Assembly: GCA_033557465.1 (NCBI GenBank)
Contig: CM066033.1
Coordinates: 1,246,773,523 to 1,246,837,522 of the forward strand
Direction of reading: 5' to 3'
Origin: Ichthyophis bannanicus
Lineage: Eukaryota; Chordata; Amphibia; Gymnophiona; Ichthyophiidae
Length of the DNA: 64,000 nt
Under the pieces are notes generated by a model that made no database searches, was not told where the DNA came from, and worked only from the letters and a program-made list of their open reading frames with translations. Position numbers and translations under genes: made by a program. Each line of letters starts with the position of its first letter. Within the stretch, counting starts at the first letter, position 1. Below, in pieces: positions 63,493-64,000 of the stretch.

Positions 63493-64000
63493 TGAAGAAG
63501 TCCCTTCTGAGCCTATAAAGATAGGGCAAGATGAGGATTTGCATTCAGAAACTGACAGGCAGTCTGAGCACATGGCTCAGTGTTTGCAAAGAAGAAGTAA
63601 ACAAAGAGAGTCACGAGCTAGAAAGACACGCCCCTGCAGTGACGTATTCCCTAGCTCAGGAGGTAATGAGGTTCACCTGTTTCAGGGCAGGGCACAGCTA
63701 AGCCCTGAGTTACAATGATAAAAACTGGTCATTAGCTTGGAGCAAGCAGAGCCAGAGGGGGAACTGGAGTCAGAACCAGGACGAGAAAGGAAGCCAGCAA
63801 AGGAGCACGCTGACTAGAAAGAGTCAAAGAGGAGTGAGAACCAAGAGAGCCATATTCCTGAGGCCAAAAGGAAGCAACCCAGGACAGGGGTTGTCTGGTA
63901 AAGGCAGGAGAGAGAAGAATCTTCCTGAGAGGCAGGCTTGGCAAAGCTCACATGCTCCGAGGACAGAGACAGGCTGGCAGGAGAATACCGGTACATCTGA
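63493..64000. other. No recognised feature
   Basis: Purine-rich sequence (gaggcaggcttggcaaagct and similar) without motifs I recognise. It could be the leader of an LTR element, but no terminus is visible. Confidence 0.35.

Noticed and set aside
63493..64000. Possible LTR-element leader
   Set aside because: No TG/CA terminus, primer-binding site or coding block could be identified.

Overview
The window is a piece of a large, repeat-saturated vertebrate genome. One host-gene exon is visible: the coding exon at 26085-26245 (+), with consensus splice sites on both sides. Its translation matches the myosin VI (MYO6) tail, where the single alpha-helix region meets the distal tail. Everything else looks like intronic DNA on either side of that exon, filled with nested transposable elements. 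The mix (many DIRS-type tyrosine-recombinase retrotransposons, CR1- and L2-like LINEs, CORE-type SINEs, a Penelope-like element, hAT and pogo DNA transposons) suggests an amphibian, most plausibly a caecilian. The species is an inference; the sequence alone does not prove it.

Layout. 135-7356: DIRS copy A, carrying a SINE (1695-1974) and a nearly complete pogo/Tigger transposon (2895-4601). 7357-9475: 5'-truncated Penelope-like element with RT and GIY-YIG domains. 9476-11575 and 19645-21425: two halves of one minus-strand CR1-like LINE, split by DIRS copy B (11576-19644), itself split by a hAT element (15976-18351) that holds a minisatellite and a ~400-bp palindrome. 21500-25350: L2-like LINE. 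25502-25834: hAT MITE. 26085-26245: MYO6 exon. 26940-32020: DIRS copy C, with the longest open reading frames. 33372-36905: an apparently inverted segment carrying the 5' part of a recombinase gene (DIRS D) with a nearly intact L2-like LINE inside it; 36906-37545 holds the rest of that gene. 37560-40317: truncated DIRS E. 40318-46230: LINE fragments. 46559-47227: solo LTR. 48058-49393 and 55522-58330: two halves of a minus-strand L2-like LINE split by DIRS copy F (49394-55521). 59030-60835: relic DIRS G. 60841-62937: LINE fragment carrying a palindromic element. 62938-63492: second CR1 ORF1 copy.

The elements show their mechanisms. DIRS copies A, B and F have inverted terminal repeats plus an internal region complementary to both termini. 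B and F entered LINE genes without a target-site duplication, and removing them restores conserved LINE motifs. In DIRS B, C and F the frame at -1 to the RT/RNase H gene stays open across nearly the whole gene and runs into the tyrosine-recombinase gene. The SINEs share their 3' tail with L2-like LINEs in the same window. Two palindromic insertions (56904-57485, 61474-62782) share one layout: 14-16-bp target duplications, long inverted arms, and an unpaired tail of exactly 39 nt ending in a T/G-rich run. They look like non-autonomous Penelope-type insertions and are the best candidates here for something under-described.
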